The translations under genes were made by a program, and so were the position numbers. The notes beneath the pieces were generated by a model that ran no database searches, had not been told where the DNA came from, and saw only the letters and a list, made by a program, of their open reading frames with translations. Shown piece by piece: positions 7,869 to 17,458 of a stretch of 44,037 nucleotides of DNA; position 1 is the stretch's first letter, and every line of letters begins with the position of its first letter. The stretch is taken from the NCBI GenBank assembly GCA_964556115.1, contig CAZKVC010000018.1, positions 1-44,037 on the forward strand. The letters run 5' to 3'. The stretch comes from Parvularcula sp964556115 (GTDB lineage: Bacteria > Pseudomonadota > Alphaproteobacteria > Caulobacterales > Parvularculaceae).

Positions 7869-10394
7869 GTGCGAATTGTTTTCCGGCTGCTTCCTCTTCT
7901 TCTGATTGTGCCCCTCGGTGCCCATGCCCAGAAGGACGGCCCCGCCTTCACCGGCGTCGGCTCCGGCGCGAAGGCGTTCGAGCAGCTCCAGCAGGAGCTT
8001 CCCACCCCCAACATGTACCGCGCCGCCACCGGTGAGCCGGGTCCGGCCTACTGGCAGCAGCAGGCCGATTACGACATCGCGGTGGAGCTCGACGAGGACA
8101 ACAGGCGGATCGAAGCGTCCGAGGTCATCACCTACACGAACAATTCGCCGCACGAGCTGCGTTATCTCTGGGTCTCGCTCGACCAGAACCGCTTCGCCGA
8201 AGGCAGCCTTGCGCGGACATCAGAGCGCCTCGCCGACACTGGCACGCGGCCCGGCTCGAACACCGCGCCGACCCTTTCCTACGGCGCGCTGGCGCGGATC
8301 GAGGATTTCGAGAACAATGATTACGGCTTCAAGATCGAAAGCGTGATCGACGACCGCGGCGATGATCTTCCCTACACCATCGTGGATACCATGATGCGCA
8401 TCGACCTGCCCCGGCCCCTGCGCCCGGGCGGTCAGACGCGTTTCGGCATCGCCTGGTCCTACAACATCATCAACGACACGACGATCGGCGGCCGCGCCGG
8501 GTGGGAAGGCTTCCCGGTCGGTGAAGAAGAGATCACCAAGGACATCATCTTCTCTTTCGCGCAGTGGTTCCCCCGCATGGCGGCTTTCAGCGACTATGAA
8601 GGCTGGCACAACAAGGCGTTTCTCGGCCGCGGCGAGTTCACGCTGGAGTTCGGCGACTACAATGTCGAAATCACCGTGCCAGCCGACCACATCGTCAGCT
8701 CGACCGGCGTCCTCCAGAACCCGAACCAGGTCCTGACCGCCGAGCAGCGCAGCCGCCTGCGCGAAGCCCGCACGGCCGACAAGCCGGTCTTCATCGTCAC
8801 CCCCGAGGAGGCTCTCGAGAACGAAAAAGAGGGCACCTCGGAGATGAAGACCTGGCGCTTCGAGGCCGAGAACGTGCGCGACTTCGCCTGGTCCTCCTCC
8901 CGGAAATATATCTGGGACGCGATGGGTTACGAGCAGGACGATGACGACAACCCCCTCGTCATGGCCATGAGCTTCTACCCGAACGAGGCCATGCCGATCT
9001 GGCACCAGTTCTCGACCGAAGCGGTCATTCACACCATGGATGTCTACAACCGCTTCTCGTTCAATTATCCGTACCCCACCGCCCAGTCGGTCAATGTCTG
9101 GGAATCGGGGGGCATGGAATACCCGATGATCACGTTCAATGGGTACCGTCCGAACACGGAGGATGCGCCGGACGGTGAGGTGACCTATTCCCGCCGGACC
9201 AAATACGGCCTCATCGGCGTCATCATCCACGAGATCGGCCACATCTATTTTCCGATGACGGTCAATTCCGATGAGCGTCAGTGGACCTGGATGGACGAGG
9301 GGCTGAACACCTTCCTCGAATATGTCGCCGAGATCGAATGGGAGGAGAACTACCCGGCCTTCGGCAACTACACGAACATTCTCGACTATATCGACAACTA
9401 CATGACCAGCACCAACCAGGTGCCGATCATGACCCAGTCGGATTCAGTCATCCAGTTCGGCCCGAACGCCTACTCCAAGCCTGCTTCGGCGCTGGTCATC
9501 CTGCGCGAGACGGTCCTTGGGCGAGAACTCTTCGACCCGGCCTTCCGCGAATATGCCCGCCGGTGGAAGTTCAAGCGTCCTCAGCCTGCGGATTTCTTCC
9601 GCACGATGGAGGAGGTTTCGGGCAAGGATCTCGACTGGTTCTGGCGTGGATGGTGGTACACCACCGATCACGTCGATATCGCCGTGACCGGTCTCGAGAC
9701 CCTCAAGATCTCGACCCAGGATCCCGACCGCGAGTCCGATTTCGCGCGTGATGAGGATGGCGAGCTCTATCCCGAGCCGCTGATCCAGAGCCGCAACCGC
9801 GAGGAGGGCCGGGAAACCCGCCTTCAGCGCCGCCGCGACGAGCTTTCGGACTTCTATAACGAGAACGACCGCTTCGAGCCCACCAACAAGGCGCGGAACG
9901 ACTATCGGAAATTCCTCGAAGGCCTGGGCCCGCGTGAACGCGCGCTCTACGAGCGGATGATCGAGCGCGATCCCTTCATCCACTATATCAGCTTCGAGAA
10001 TGTCGGCGGGCTGGTCATGCCGATCCCGCTGACCCTGACCTATGCGGATGGTGAGACCGAGGAGATGATGCTGCCCGCCGAGGTCTGGCGTTACGATGCG
10101 GAGCAGTTCACCAAGGTGCTCGTCAGCGACAAGGAGATCGTCTCGGTCGAGATCGACCGTGCGAACCAGATCGCCGATGCCGACGAGAGCAATAACGCCT
10201 TTCCGCAGAAGACCCGCCAGAGCCGCTTCGAGATCTACCAGCGCTCGCGCAGCTCAAACAATCAGCTTGCGGACAGCCTCTACGAGCTTGATGGCGACCA
10301 GAAAGGCGAGGAGGCCGAGGATGAAGGTCCCGATGTCCTGCTCGAGCCTGCTTCGGAAGCCGACGATGAGGGCAATGGAGGCGGGCAGCGCTGA
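7869..10394 (+). CDS. M1 family metallo-aminopeptidase, exported
   Basis: An 841-residue zinc aminopeptidase with a GTG start and a signal peptide (MRIVFRLLPLLLIVPLGAHA). The gluzincin site is complete: HEIGH at 454-458 and the third zinc ligand E477 exactly 18 residues later in MDEGLNTF. The exopeptidase motif reads GGMEYP, a variant of GxMEN that is common in this bacterial subgroup. The C-terminal part from about 600 has a beta-rich segment and an acidic Glu/Asp-rich tail. It removes N-terminal residues from peptides. The next gene (DUF6702) overlaps its stop codon by one base, so the two are translationally coupled. The GTG start is chosen because it directly begins the signal peptide. 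Confidence 0.92.
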   Translation: MRIVFRLLPLLLIVPLGAHAQKDGPAFTGVGSGAKAFEQLQQELPTPNMYRAATGEPGPAYWQQQADYDIAVELDEDNRRIEASEVITYTNNSPHELRYLWVSLDQNRFAEGSLARTSERLADTGTRPGSNTAPTLSYGALARIEDFENNDYGFKIESVIDDRGDDLPYTIVDTMMRIDLPRPLRPGGQTRFGIAWSYNIINDTTIGGRAGWEGFPVGEEEITKDIIFSFAQWFPRMAAFSDYEGWHNKAFLGRGEFTLEFGDYNVEITVPADHIVSSTGVLQNPNQVLTAEQRSRLREARTADKPVFIVTPEEALENEKEGTSEMKTWRFEAENVRDFAWSSSRKYIWDAMGYEQDDDDNPLVMAMSFYPNEAMPIWHQFSTEAVIHTMDVYNRFSFNYPYPTAQSVNVWESGGMEYPMITFNGYRPNTEDAPDGEVTYSRRTKYGLIGVIIHEIGHIYFPMTVNSDERQWTWMDEGLNTFLEYVAEIEWEENYPAFGNYTNILDYIDNYMTSTNQVPIMTQSDSVIQFGPNAYSKPASALVILRETVLGRELFDPAFREYARRWKFKRPQPADFFRTMEEVSGKDLDWFWRGWWYTTDHVDIAVTGLETLKISTQDPDRESDFARDEDGELYPEPLIQSRNREEGRETRLQRRRDELSDFYNENDRFEPTNKARNDYRKFLEGLGPRERALYERMIERDPFIHYISFENVGGLVMPIPLTLTYADGETEEMMLPAEVWRYDAEQFTKVLVSDKEIVSVEIDRANQIADADESNNAFPQKTRQSRFEIYQRSRSSNNQLADSLYELDGDQKGEEAEDEGPDVLLEPASEADDEGNGGGQR

Positions 10395-10867
10395 TGGCTG
10401 CAATCCGCTCTCTTCTTGGCGGCTTCGTCCTTCTCGCTGCCGCCCTTGGTACGGCAGCGGCGCACAGGACCCCTGAAGTCCACATCACCGCCGAGATCAT
10501 CGAGATCGGCGGTGAACAGCGGACGGCCCTGACCGTCCGTATGGAGACCGAAGACGCCCTTGCGTTGGGTGAGGAAAAGATCGGCACCGGCTTCACCCTG
10601 GACGACGAAGCGGTGATGCGGGCGCTTGCCAGGCATGCCGCTTTCGCGATCGACGGTAGCGCGCCCCTCGATGTCCTGGGCGGTGAGGTCGAAGCGGACC
10701 GGAGCTTCTTCTACCTTGAGGGACCGGCCGATTTCGAGCTTGAAAAGGCGAGCGTCCTTTCGTCCGTCTATCTTCACTGGACGAACTATTTCGAGGACAA
10801 GCGGCAGGCGGCGCTTCCGACCCGCATGTTCACCCAGGACGGCAGGATCCCGCCCCACAGGCATTGA
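10394..10867 (+). CDS. DUF6702 family exported protein
   Basis: A 157-residue protein with a signal peptide (about 1-23, ending TAAAH). It then has a beta-rich domain ending in LHWTNYFEDKRQAALPTRMFTQDG, a pattern I associate with DUF6702 proteins that follow M1 aminopeptidase genes. Its ATG overlaps the peptidase TGA by one base. Function is unknown. The coupling suggests an accessory or chaperone role for the peptidase; that is inference. Confidence 0.75.
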   Translation: MAAIRSLLGGFVLLAAALGTAAAHRTPEVHITAEIIEIGGEQRTALTVRMETEDALALGEEKIGTGFTLDDEAVMRALARHAAFAIDGSAPLDVLGGEVEADRSFFYLEGPADFELEKASVLSSVYLHWTNYFEDKRQAALPTRMFTQDGRIPPHRH

Positions 10868-10873
10868 TGCGTC

Positions 10874-10891
10874 AGTGCCCGTTCGGGCACT
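10874..10891 (+). terminator. Hairpin after the DUF6702 gene
   Basis: AGTGCCC (10874-10880) and GGGCACT (10885-10891) form a perfect stem with a GTTC loop, six bases after the stop. It lies between convergent operons but lacks a strong T-tract, so terminator function is probable rather than certain. Confidence 0.45.
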
Positions 10892-10970
10892 CCTTGCCCG
10901 TCAGGTCATGTGCCGGAGGTTCCTCTCGTCACCCGACGGTGCGCACCGTTCCCCCGGGCGCCACAAACCT

Positions 10971-12326
10971 TCAACTCGAGGCGGGAAGAACTTCCACGGG
11001 TGCGGGGGCGCCGAGGGCCGTGTAGAGATTGACATAGGACTGGGCGACAAAGGCCTCACTGTCGGTGAACCGCTCGCGGCTGGCGATAAGTTGCCGCTGC
11101 GCGTCGAGCACGTCGATCAGGGTGGCGAGACCCTCCTTGTAGAGCGCCTGGAGCTGGTCGAACGCCGCCTCGCTGGCCTTCACCGCGACAGCGAGGTCCG
11201 AGCGCTGGGCCTCGGCGGCTTCGATGGTGATAAGCGCGACCTCGGCTTCGCGAAGGGCACTGATCAGCGTGCGCTCGTAGAAGGCGAGGGCCTGATCGGC
11301 GCGCGCCCTCGCGGCGCGCACCTCGGCCCGGCGGCGGCCGAAATCGACCAGGGGAATGTCCAGAAGCGCGCCCGCTCGCTGGACTGTTTCGTTCGCGAGA
11401 TTTCCTGAGGTCAGGCTGGTGCTGAGAAGCCCATCAAGCCGCAGGCTGGGATAAAGGTCCGCTGCCTCGATCCCGATCCGCTGCACGGCCGCGATCAGCT
11501 GGGCCTCGGCCTCGCGCAGGTCGGGCCGGTTGCGCAGGAGATCCGCCGGCACGCCGACCTCCGGGCCGCGCTGGTAGCTCGGCACCGGGGAGCCCTCCCG
11601 CACGGGCACGAGGCGCCCGGACGGCGGTTCTCCGTTGAGGACAGCGATCAGCGTATCGGCCTCCCGCCGGGAGGCGGCGAGGGGCCCCCGCTGGGCTCGG
11701 GTCCTGGCGAGATCGGCCGCGGCCCGCCGCACATCGAGATCGGCCGCGAGGCCCGCCTGGGCCCGCACATCGACGATCCGCAAAGTCTGCGCCTGAAGCT
11801 CCAGCGACTGGTCGAGAAGCGCGATCCGCGCATCGGTGCGCCTCAGTTCGATATAGGCGTTGGCAAGGCCCGCAGCGGTCAGCCGTCTCGCATCATCAAG
11901 CGCGGCGGCGCTGGCCGCGCGCTGGGCTTTCGCGGCGCGCAGGGACCTGCGGTTCTGGCCGAAAAGATCGAGCACCAGGGCGCCGAAGAGGCCTGCCGAG
12001 GCGTCGGGGCTGACCCCTTCCGCCGCGTCGGCCGTCACCTGCCCGTCGATCAAGGGGAAGAAGTCGGACCGCTCGGCGGTGATGAAGCTCTCAGCTTCGT
12101 CAAGCGCTGCCTCGGCCTCCTCGATGGTCAGGTTCCTGCGCAGCGACGAGACCATCAGCGCGTCGAGAGCCTCGTCGCTGAAACCCTCCCACCACGGAAT
12201 GGATGCGACGGGCCGCTCGGGCGCACGTTCATAGGACCCGGGCAGAGCGATTTCAGGCCGCTCATAATCGGGCCCGGCAAGGCATCCCGCCAGAAGCGGG
12301 AGGAGCAGCAAGGAACGTCGGATCAC
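10971..12326 (-). CDS. RND efflux outer-membrane lipoprotein (NodT/TolC-type)
   Basis: A 451-residue outer-membrane factor forming the exit duct of a tripartite pump. The signal sequence ends in a lipobox LLAGC (Cys15), followed by AGPDYERPEIALP, typical of the NodT family (CxxGPDYxxP). Two OEP repeats follow with the usual internal symmetry (NLTIEEAEAALDEA... and NRPDLREAEAQLIAA...). The gene is last in a three-gene operon and its start overlaps the pump gene stop by four bases (ATGA-type coupling). Substrate cannot be read from sequence. Confidence 0.92.
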   Translation of the reverse strand: MIRRSLLLLPLLAGCLAGPDYERPEIALPGSYERAPERPVASIPWWEGFSDEALDALMVSSLRRNLTIEEAEAALDEAESFITAERSDFFPLIDGQVTADAAEGVSPDASAGLFGALVLDLFGQNRRSLRAAKAQRAASAAALDDARRLTAAGLANAYIELRRTDARIALLDQSLELQAQTLRIVDVRAQAGLAADLDVRRAAADLARTRAQRGPLAASRREADTLIAVLNGEPPSGRLVPVREGSPVPSYQRGPEVGVPADLLRNRPDLREAEAQLIAAVQRIGIEAADLYPSLRLDGLLSTSLTSGNLANETVQRAGALLDIPLVDFGRRRAEVRAARARADQALAFYERTLISALREAEVALITIEAAEAQRSDLAVAVKASEAAFDQLQALYKEGLATLIDVLDAQRQLIASRERFTDSEAFVAQSYVNLYTALGAPAPVEVLPASS

Positions 12327-15300
12327 AGGGCTTCGGCGTCTTTCAGTTCACGGTTCAAGGCATCGCTGTCCTCGGACCGGACCGAGCCGAACCGCGCGAC
12401 GCCTAGATAGATGACTGGCGTGAGGAAGAGGGTGAAGAGCCCGGCGAGGCCCAACCCTCCGAACACCACCCAGCCGATCGACTGGCGGGCCTCGGCCCCG
12501 GCGCCGAAGGAGAGGATCAGCGGGACCGCGCCGAGCACGGTGGAAATCAGGGTCATGACGATCGGGCGAAGGCGGACCGAGGCGGCTTCCTTGACGGCCT
12601 CGGTCACGGTCCTGCCTTCGCCGCGCAGCTGGTCGGCGAACTCGACCATCAGGATGCCGTTCTTCGCCATCAGCCCGATCAGCATGACCAGCCCGATCTG
12701 GCTATAGATGTTGAGCGAGGTTCCGGTGAGGGCGAGGGCGTAGATCGCCGCGGCCAATGCGAAGGGTACGGAAAGGAGGACCACCACGGCAGAGGTCAGG
12801 CTTTCGAACTGTGCGACGAGCACCAGGAACACGATGACGAAGGCGAAGCCATAGGTCAGAAGGATCTCGCGGGAGGATTCCTCAAGGCTCGCTGCCTCAC
12901 CCTGGAGGAGGAGGTCGATGTCTTCAGGCAAAGCTTGTGCGGCAAGGCGCTGGATCTCCCGGCTCGCCTCTTCCACGGTGACGCCGTCGGCGATGTCCGC
13001 TTCGAGCTCGATGGCCCGGCGCTGTTCGGTGCGGTCGAGCTCGGCTGCCACACCCTCTTCGGTGATGGTCGTCAGTGAGCTGAGCGGAACGAGCGCGCCT
13101 TCCTCGGTCCTGACAAACAGGTTCTGAAGGTCGGAAGGGTCGGTGATGCTATCGCTTTGTGAGCGGAGGAAAATCGGGATCGCCTCGTCGCCGACATTGA
13201 GGTCGACGATTTCCGCTCCGCCCACCATGGCGCGCAAGGTCACCGACAGCTCGTCGAGCGCAATGTTGAGATCGGCCGCGCGCTGACGATCGACCTGGAT
13301 CGCGATCTGCGGCTGGGTCGGCTGGTAGCTGATCTCGGGGTTCGAAAGAATGTCCGACTGCGTCTCGATCAGGTCGGCCAGGGCACGCGCGCCGGTGAAG
13401 ATCCGGCCATACTCGGGCCCTGTCAGGGCCACCTGGAGGCCGCCGCGACCACCGCCCCAGCCGAGCTGCAGGCTACCGCGGGAGAACGGGCTGGCCCGCA
13501 CGCCGGGGATCTGGTCCAGGGGCCCGCGAAGCGCCGCGATCAGCTCCTCGCTCGACATGTCGCGTTCGGACCAATCGGCCATGGGCACGGTGATGAGCGT
13601 GAGGTTGGGGTCGTAACGCCCGACGATCGTGTAAAGACCTTCCACCGTCCCATCCTCGAGATAGGGGTTGAAGGCTTCTTCGATCTTGTCGGTCTGCCGG
13701 TCCATATAGTCGATGCCGACGCCGTCCGGGCCGCGCGCGAAGACGCCGATCTGGCCACGGTCTTCGGGCGGGGTCAGCTCGCTCGGAAGCGCGCGGTAGG
13801 TGAAGACAGCGAAGACCGCGGCGACGAGCGAGATGCCCACAGGGAAGATGGGCCGCGCAAGACAGAAGCCGATGGCGCGGTCATAGGCGCCCTGGGTGCG
13901 GCTGCCGATCCTCTGCGCAAAGGAGGGGAGGCTGTCCCGCCCGGTGCCGATCCGCGAGGCGAGGGCAGGCACGAGGGTCAGGGCGACGAAGCTTGAAATG
14001 ATGACGGCGATGGCGAGGACGAAGCCGAACTCGCGGAAAAGACGCCCCGTCTCGCTGGGCAGGAAACTGATCGGCACGAAGACCGAAACCAGGACCGCCG
14101 TGGTCGCGACCACCGCGAAGAAGACCTGGCTGGTGCCGATGACCGCCGCGGCCCGCCGCTCCATGCCCTCGCTGCGCTTGCGCTGGACGTTCTCGAGCAC
14201 GACGATGGCATCGTCGACGATCAGGCCGGTGGCGAGGACCAGCGCGAGAAGGGTCAGGATGTTGATGGAGAAACCCATCAGATAAATGCCCGCCAGGGTG
14301 CCGACGAGGGCGACGGGGATGGCGAGGGAGGGGATCAGCGTTGCCCGGGCCGAGCCGAAGAAGACGAAGATCGTCGCCATCACGACACTGACGGTGATGA
14401 GAAGCGAGGTGATGACCTCGCGCACGCTGGCCTTGATGAAGATCGCGTCGTCGGTGGTGATGATGATTTCGATTTCGCCGTCGAAACGCTGGTTCAGACG
14501 CTCCACCACGGTCCTGACCGCGTCGGCGATCTCGATGGTGTTGCTCTGGGCGCGGCGCACCACCGAAAGGCCAATGACCGGCTCGCCGTTATAGCGGGTG
14601 AAATTGCTGGCATCGGCAGGCGCGAAATAGGCGTCGGCCACATCGCCGATGGTGGTCTCGCCGCGAAGGACGATGGAGCGGATGCGCTCTGGGTTGGCGG
14701 CGGTCGCCTCCGCGCGGACGAGAAGCGCCTGGTCCTGGGACAGGAAGCTGCCGACCGGCACGTCGAAAGGCGCCGACTGGAGCGCGTTCGCCACGTCCCC
14801 GACCGTCAGGCCGTAGCGGCTGAGGCGCAAGGGGTCGATCACCACCCGAAGCTGCCGTTCGCGCGCCCCGAACTGGCCCACGCTGGCGACGCCTTCGACG
14901 GCCAGAAGCTCCGGCAGGACTGCGTCGTCGAGGAGCCGCGTCAGCTCCTCCTCGCTCATGCCGGGGGCGCGAACAGCCATCTGCAGGATCGGGTCCGCGT
15001 CCTCATCGGCCTTGGTGACGCCCACCTGCTCAACGTCGTCGGGAAGCTCGCGCTGCACCTGGGCCACCGCCTCGCGCACGTCGTTGGCGGCGCTGTCGAG
15101 GTCGGTGCCCGGGTTAAATTCAATACGGATGCGCGTGTTGTTCTCCTCCGACGAGGAGCGGATATCGCGCACGCCCGAAACCCTGGCCGCAGCGCCCTCG
15201 AGGATCGAGGTCACCTCCGCATCCATGGTTTCGGGAGCCGCGCCCTGATAGACCGCGCGGACGGAGACGATCGGGCGGTCCACATCGGGCAGTTCGCGAA

Positions 15301-15406
15301 CCTCGACGCCGAAGATGGCGGCGAGGCCGCCGATCACGATCAGGAGATTGAGGACCCCCGCCAGAAGAGGCCGCCTGACGGCGAGGGCGGGAAGGCTGCT
15401 GATCAT
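12323..15406 (-). CDS. RND multidrug efflux pump, inner-membrane subunit (HAE1/AcrB type)
   Basis: A 1027-residue proton-driven exporter of the HAE1 RND family. TM1 starts near residue 12. A first periplasmic loop contains porter-domain sequences (DVDRPIVSVRAVYQGAAPETMDAEV). The proton-relay pair Asp-Asp is in TM4 as GLIVDDAIVVLENV. The second half repeats the fold, with FADQLRGEGRTVTEAVKEAA and the TM10-11 signature RLRPIVMTLISTVLGAVPL. Length and the doubled architecture match the family with nothing missing. The C-terminal end is short, without the long tail of AcrB. It is coupled by 4-base overlaps to the adaptor gene upstream and the outer-membrane factor downstream. Drugs, bile-like compounds or lipids are possible substrates. 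Confidence 0.95.
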   Translation of the reverse strand: MISSLPALAVRRPLLAGVLNLLIVIGGLAAIFGVEVRELPDVDRPIVSVRAVYQGAAPETMDAEVTSILEGAAARVSGVRDIRSSSEENNTRIRIEFNPGTDLDSAANDVREAVAQVQRELPDDVEQVGVTKADEDADPILQMAVRAPGMSEEELTRLLDDAVLPELLAVEGVASVGQFGARERQLRVVIDPLRLSRYGLTVGDVANALQSAPFDVPVGSFLSQDQALLVRAEATAANPERIRSIVLRGETTIGDVADAYFAPADASNFTRYNGEPVIGLSVVRRAQSNTIEIADAVRTVVERLNQRFDGEIEIIITTDDAIFIKASVREVITSLLITVSVVMATIFVFFGSARATLIPSLAIPVALVGTLAGIYLMGFSINILTLLALVLATGLIVDDAIVVLENVQRKRSEGMERRAAAVIGTSQVFFAVVATTAVLVSVFVPISFLPSETGRLFREFGFVLAIAVIISSFVALTLVPALASRIGTGRDSLPSFAQRIGSRTQGAYDRAIGFCLARPIFPVGISLVAAVFAVFTYRALPSELTPPEDRGQIGVFARGPDGVGIDYMDRQTDKIEEAFNPYLEDGTVEGLYTIVGRYDPNLTLITVPMADWSERDMSSEELIAALRGPLDQIPGVRASPFSRGSLQLGWGGGRGGLQVALTGPEYGRIFTGARALADLIETQSDILSNPEISYQPTQPQIAIQVDRQRAADLNIALDELSVTLRAMVGGAEIVDLNVGDEAIPIFLRSQSDSITDPSDLQNLFVRTEEGALVPLSSLTTITEEGVAAELDRTEQRRAIELEADIADGVTVEEASREIQRLAAQALPEDIDLLLQGEAASLEESSREILLTYGFAFVIVFLVLVAQFESLTSAVVVLLSVPFALAAAIYALALTGTSLNIYSQIGLVMLIGLMAKNGILMVEFADQLRGEGRTVTEAVKEAASVRLRPIVMTLISTVLGAVPLILSFGAGAEARQSIGWVVFGGLGLAGLFTLFLTPVIYLGVARFGSVRSEDSDALNRELKDAEAL

Positions 15407-16503
15407 TCCCCCGAAACCCCCGACGAGGAAACAGAACCGGCCAGCGGCCCGGACCGGCCCTCGGGCAACTCCAGCGGCGTGCCTTCGCGGACCTTCTGCA
15501 CCCCTTCGGCGACGATCAGGTCGCCGCTTTCGAGCGGCCCCTCGACGAGCACCCGGCCGTCGCGGCGTGAGACGATCCGCACGGGGACCTCGGCCGCCTT
15601 GCCGCCCCGGACCGCCCAGAGATAGCTGCCGTCCGAGCCCCAGACGATCGCAGCTTCGGGCACCAGGGGATAGCGTCCGCCGGGCACGTCGAAACGCACC
15701 TCGAAGCTCATCCCGGGCCTGAGGCTGTCATCGGTATTGTCGATCGCCGCGCGCACCCGGAAGGCCCGGCTCATCGGGTCGATGCGGCTGTCGAGAAGGA
15801 CGATCTCCGCCTGACGCGGCCCGGCGCCCTCGGAGAACGGCGCCGCGGTAACCGTTTCGCCCACCGCGAGCTGGCCGAAGACGTCCTCGGGGACCGTGAA
15901 GTCGATATAGAGGACCCGGCGGTCATCGAGCGCGGCAATGGCCGCGCTCTGGGCGATCCGCGCGCCCGGGTCGATGTCGGTGAGGCCGATGAACCCTTCG
16001 AAAGGGGCTTCGACCGTGCGCCTGGCGAGCGCCAGTTCCGCCTGTTCGAGATTGATCCGCGCGGCCTCGAGCTGAGTGATCGCATCGTCGATGGCGCTGG
16101 CCGAGACCGCGCCGGTGTCCTCGATGCGGCGGTAGCGGGCAAGAAGCTGCTCGGCGGTCTTCACCGAGACCTCGGAAAGCTTGACGGCGAGGCGCTCCTC
16201 GTCGGCCTCGAGGCGGAGGAGGGGCTGGCCTTTCTCGACGAACTGGCCGGACTCGAAAAGGACTTCCTCGACGATGCCCGATGTCTCGGCGCTGACGGTC
16301 GCGGCAGCGCGCGCCCTCGCCGTGCCGACGGCTTGAATCTCGCGCGTGTTCTCGGCCATTTCGATCTCGAAAGGAACGATCTTGCGGGGCTGGTCGCTCT
16401 GACCACCCTGCCACCCATTGCCGCCGGCCTGGCCGGAGCCGCCGTCGCCGCAGCCCGCCAACGCGAACGCCAGCGCCATCAGACCCAATCTGCCAAACCG
16501 CAT
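15403..16503 (-). CDS. RND efflux periplasmic adaptor (membrane fusion protein), lipoprotein
   Basis: A 366-residue adaptor joining the RND pump to its outer-membrane duct. The start at 16503 gives a lipoprotein signal with lipobox LAGC (Cys at about 18) and a Gly/Gln-rich linker. An in-frame ATG ten codons earlier would place charged residues before the signal. Domains in order: beta-barrel edge; lipoyl half with GIVEEVLFESGQFVEKGQPLLRLE; alpha-helical hairpin (AVKLSEVSVKTAEQLLARYRR...); second lipoyl half VEAPFEGFIG; beta-barrel; and a membrane-proximal domain (LVEGPLESGDLIVAEGVQKVREG). It is first in the adaptor-pump-duct operon. No regulator gene is adjacent. Confidence 0.92.
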   Translation of the reverse strand: MRFGRLGLMALAFALAGCGDGGSGQAGGNGWQGGQSDQPRKIVPFEIEMAENTREIQAVGTARARAAATVSAETSGIVEEVLFESGQFVEKGQPLLRLEADEERLAVKLSEVSVKTAEQLLARYRRIEDTGAVSASAIDDAITQLEAARINLEQAELALARRTVEAPFEGFIGLTDIDPGARIAQSAAIAALDDRRVLYIDFTVPEDVFGQLAVGETVTAAPFSEGAGPRQAEIVLLDSRIDPMSRAFRVRAAIDNTDDSLRPGMSFEVRFDVPGGRYPLVPEAAIVWGSDGSYLWAVRGGKAAEVPVRIVSRRDGRVLVEGPLESGDLIVAEGVQKVREGTPLELPEGRSGPLAGSVSSSGVSGE

Positions 16504-16678
16504 GGGTGCCTCGCTTCCTTGTTCCCCCTGCATGGTCCCTATCAGAAGGAGAACAACACTCCCTTGAACTTGTCCCGCGATAAAAGCGATGCGCGGTTAC
16601 ACCGCATCAAGGCCGCAGGCTGGTATAAGGGGCTGAAACGCCACATATGAAGCCCTCTAGGGAACCGAAGGGGCGTTC

Positions 16679-17458
16679 ATGCGGCGACCGCTACGAGATG
16701 TGCTGGACGATCACCCCGATCTCGTGGGCGGGGCGAACCGTGACGAGGCCGAAGCGCATCTCGAGACCCTGTTCCTCACCGCGCAGAACCATGCGAACGC
16801 CTATAGCGCCGAGCGCCTGCAGGAAATCTACGAGGTGGCCGAGCGGGCTTTCGCGCTTGGCGCCGCTTTTCCTCCGCCGCCCGAGCCAAGACGCGAGAGT
16901 GCCGCGGGCGGGATGATCGAGGCCGCGCCGCGCTTGCTGCGCCGCTTCGGCGGTGGGCTCCTTCTCGCAGCTTCGGCGCCGCTGGTTGCCGAGACGAGCG
17001 CGATCCTCGCCATTGCCTGCGCGGTGGGCGCGGTCCTCACCCTCGCCATGCCGAACCGCTCCCGCGAGGAGCGCGCCGCCCTTCCCCCGCCCAAGGCGCC
17101 GGACGCGAAGTTCGAAGGCCTGATCGAAGCCGCCGACCGCTCCCTCAACGCGATGACCGCGCCGCGCGCCCTGGCCGCGCCGGAAGAAGCCCGAGGCCGG
17201 CAGATCCCGGAAGATGTCCTTGTCTTCCTTCAGGAGGCCCTGGTCGGTGACGACAAAGAGAACGCCGATCTGCGGGCCAATGCCGAAAGACTGTTGCGCA
17301 AGGCTGGATACCGGCCGGTCCGGGAAGGGCCGGACGAGCTTTTCGAAGTCATGGTCGACCCCGATGTCGAGGGCCCGCTGCTTCTCAAGCCGGCTCTCGT
17401 TCACCAAAGCGACCCCCTCAAAACCATGCCGGGCGTGATCGTCAGGAGACGGAACTGA
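16679..17458 (+). CDS. Membrane protein with possible GrpE-like C-terminus, partner of Hsp70-like ATPase
   Basis: A 259-residue protein I do not recognise with certainty. Residues 1-60 are acidic and helical (DEAEAHLETLFLTAQNHANAYSAERLQEIYEVAERAF). Residues 80-120 contain two closely spaced hydrophobic segments (FGGGLLLAASAPLVAETSAILAIACAVGAVLTLAMP, quoted as two parts split near SAPLVA), a likely membrane hairpin. A soluble tail includes VFLQEALVGDDKENADLRANAERLLRKAGY and ends LLLKPALVHQSD, which faintly resembles the beta-wing end of GrpE (RVLRPAxVxV). The stop overlaps the start of the Hsp70-like gene by one base, so the two are translationally coupled. A nucleotide-exchange or membrane-tethering role is inference. 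An AAGGGG ribosome site precedes the ATG. Confidence 0.55.
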   Translation: MRRPLRDVLDDHPDLVGGANRDEAEAHLETLFLTAQNHANAYSAERLQEIYEVAERAFALGAAFPPPPEPRRESAAGGMIEAAPRLLRRFGGGLLLAASAPLVAETSAILAIACAVGAVLTLAMPNRSREERAALPPPKAPDAKFEGLIEAADRSLNAMTAPRALAAPEEARGRQIPEDVLVFLQEALVGDDKENADLRANAERLLRKAGYRPVREGPDELFEVMVDPDVEGPLLLKPALVHQSDPLKTMPGVIVRRRN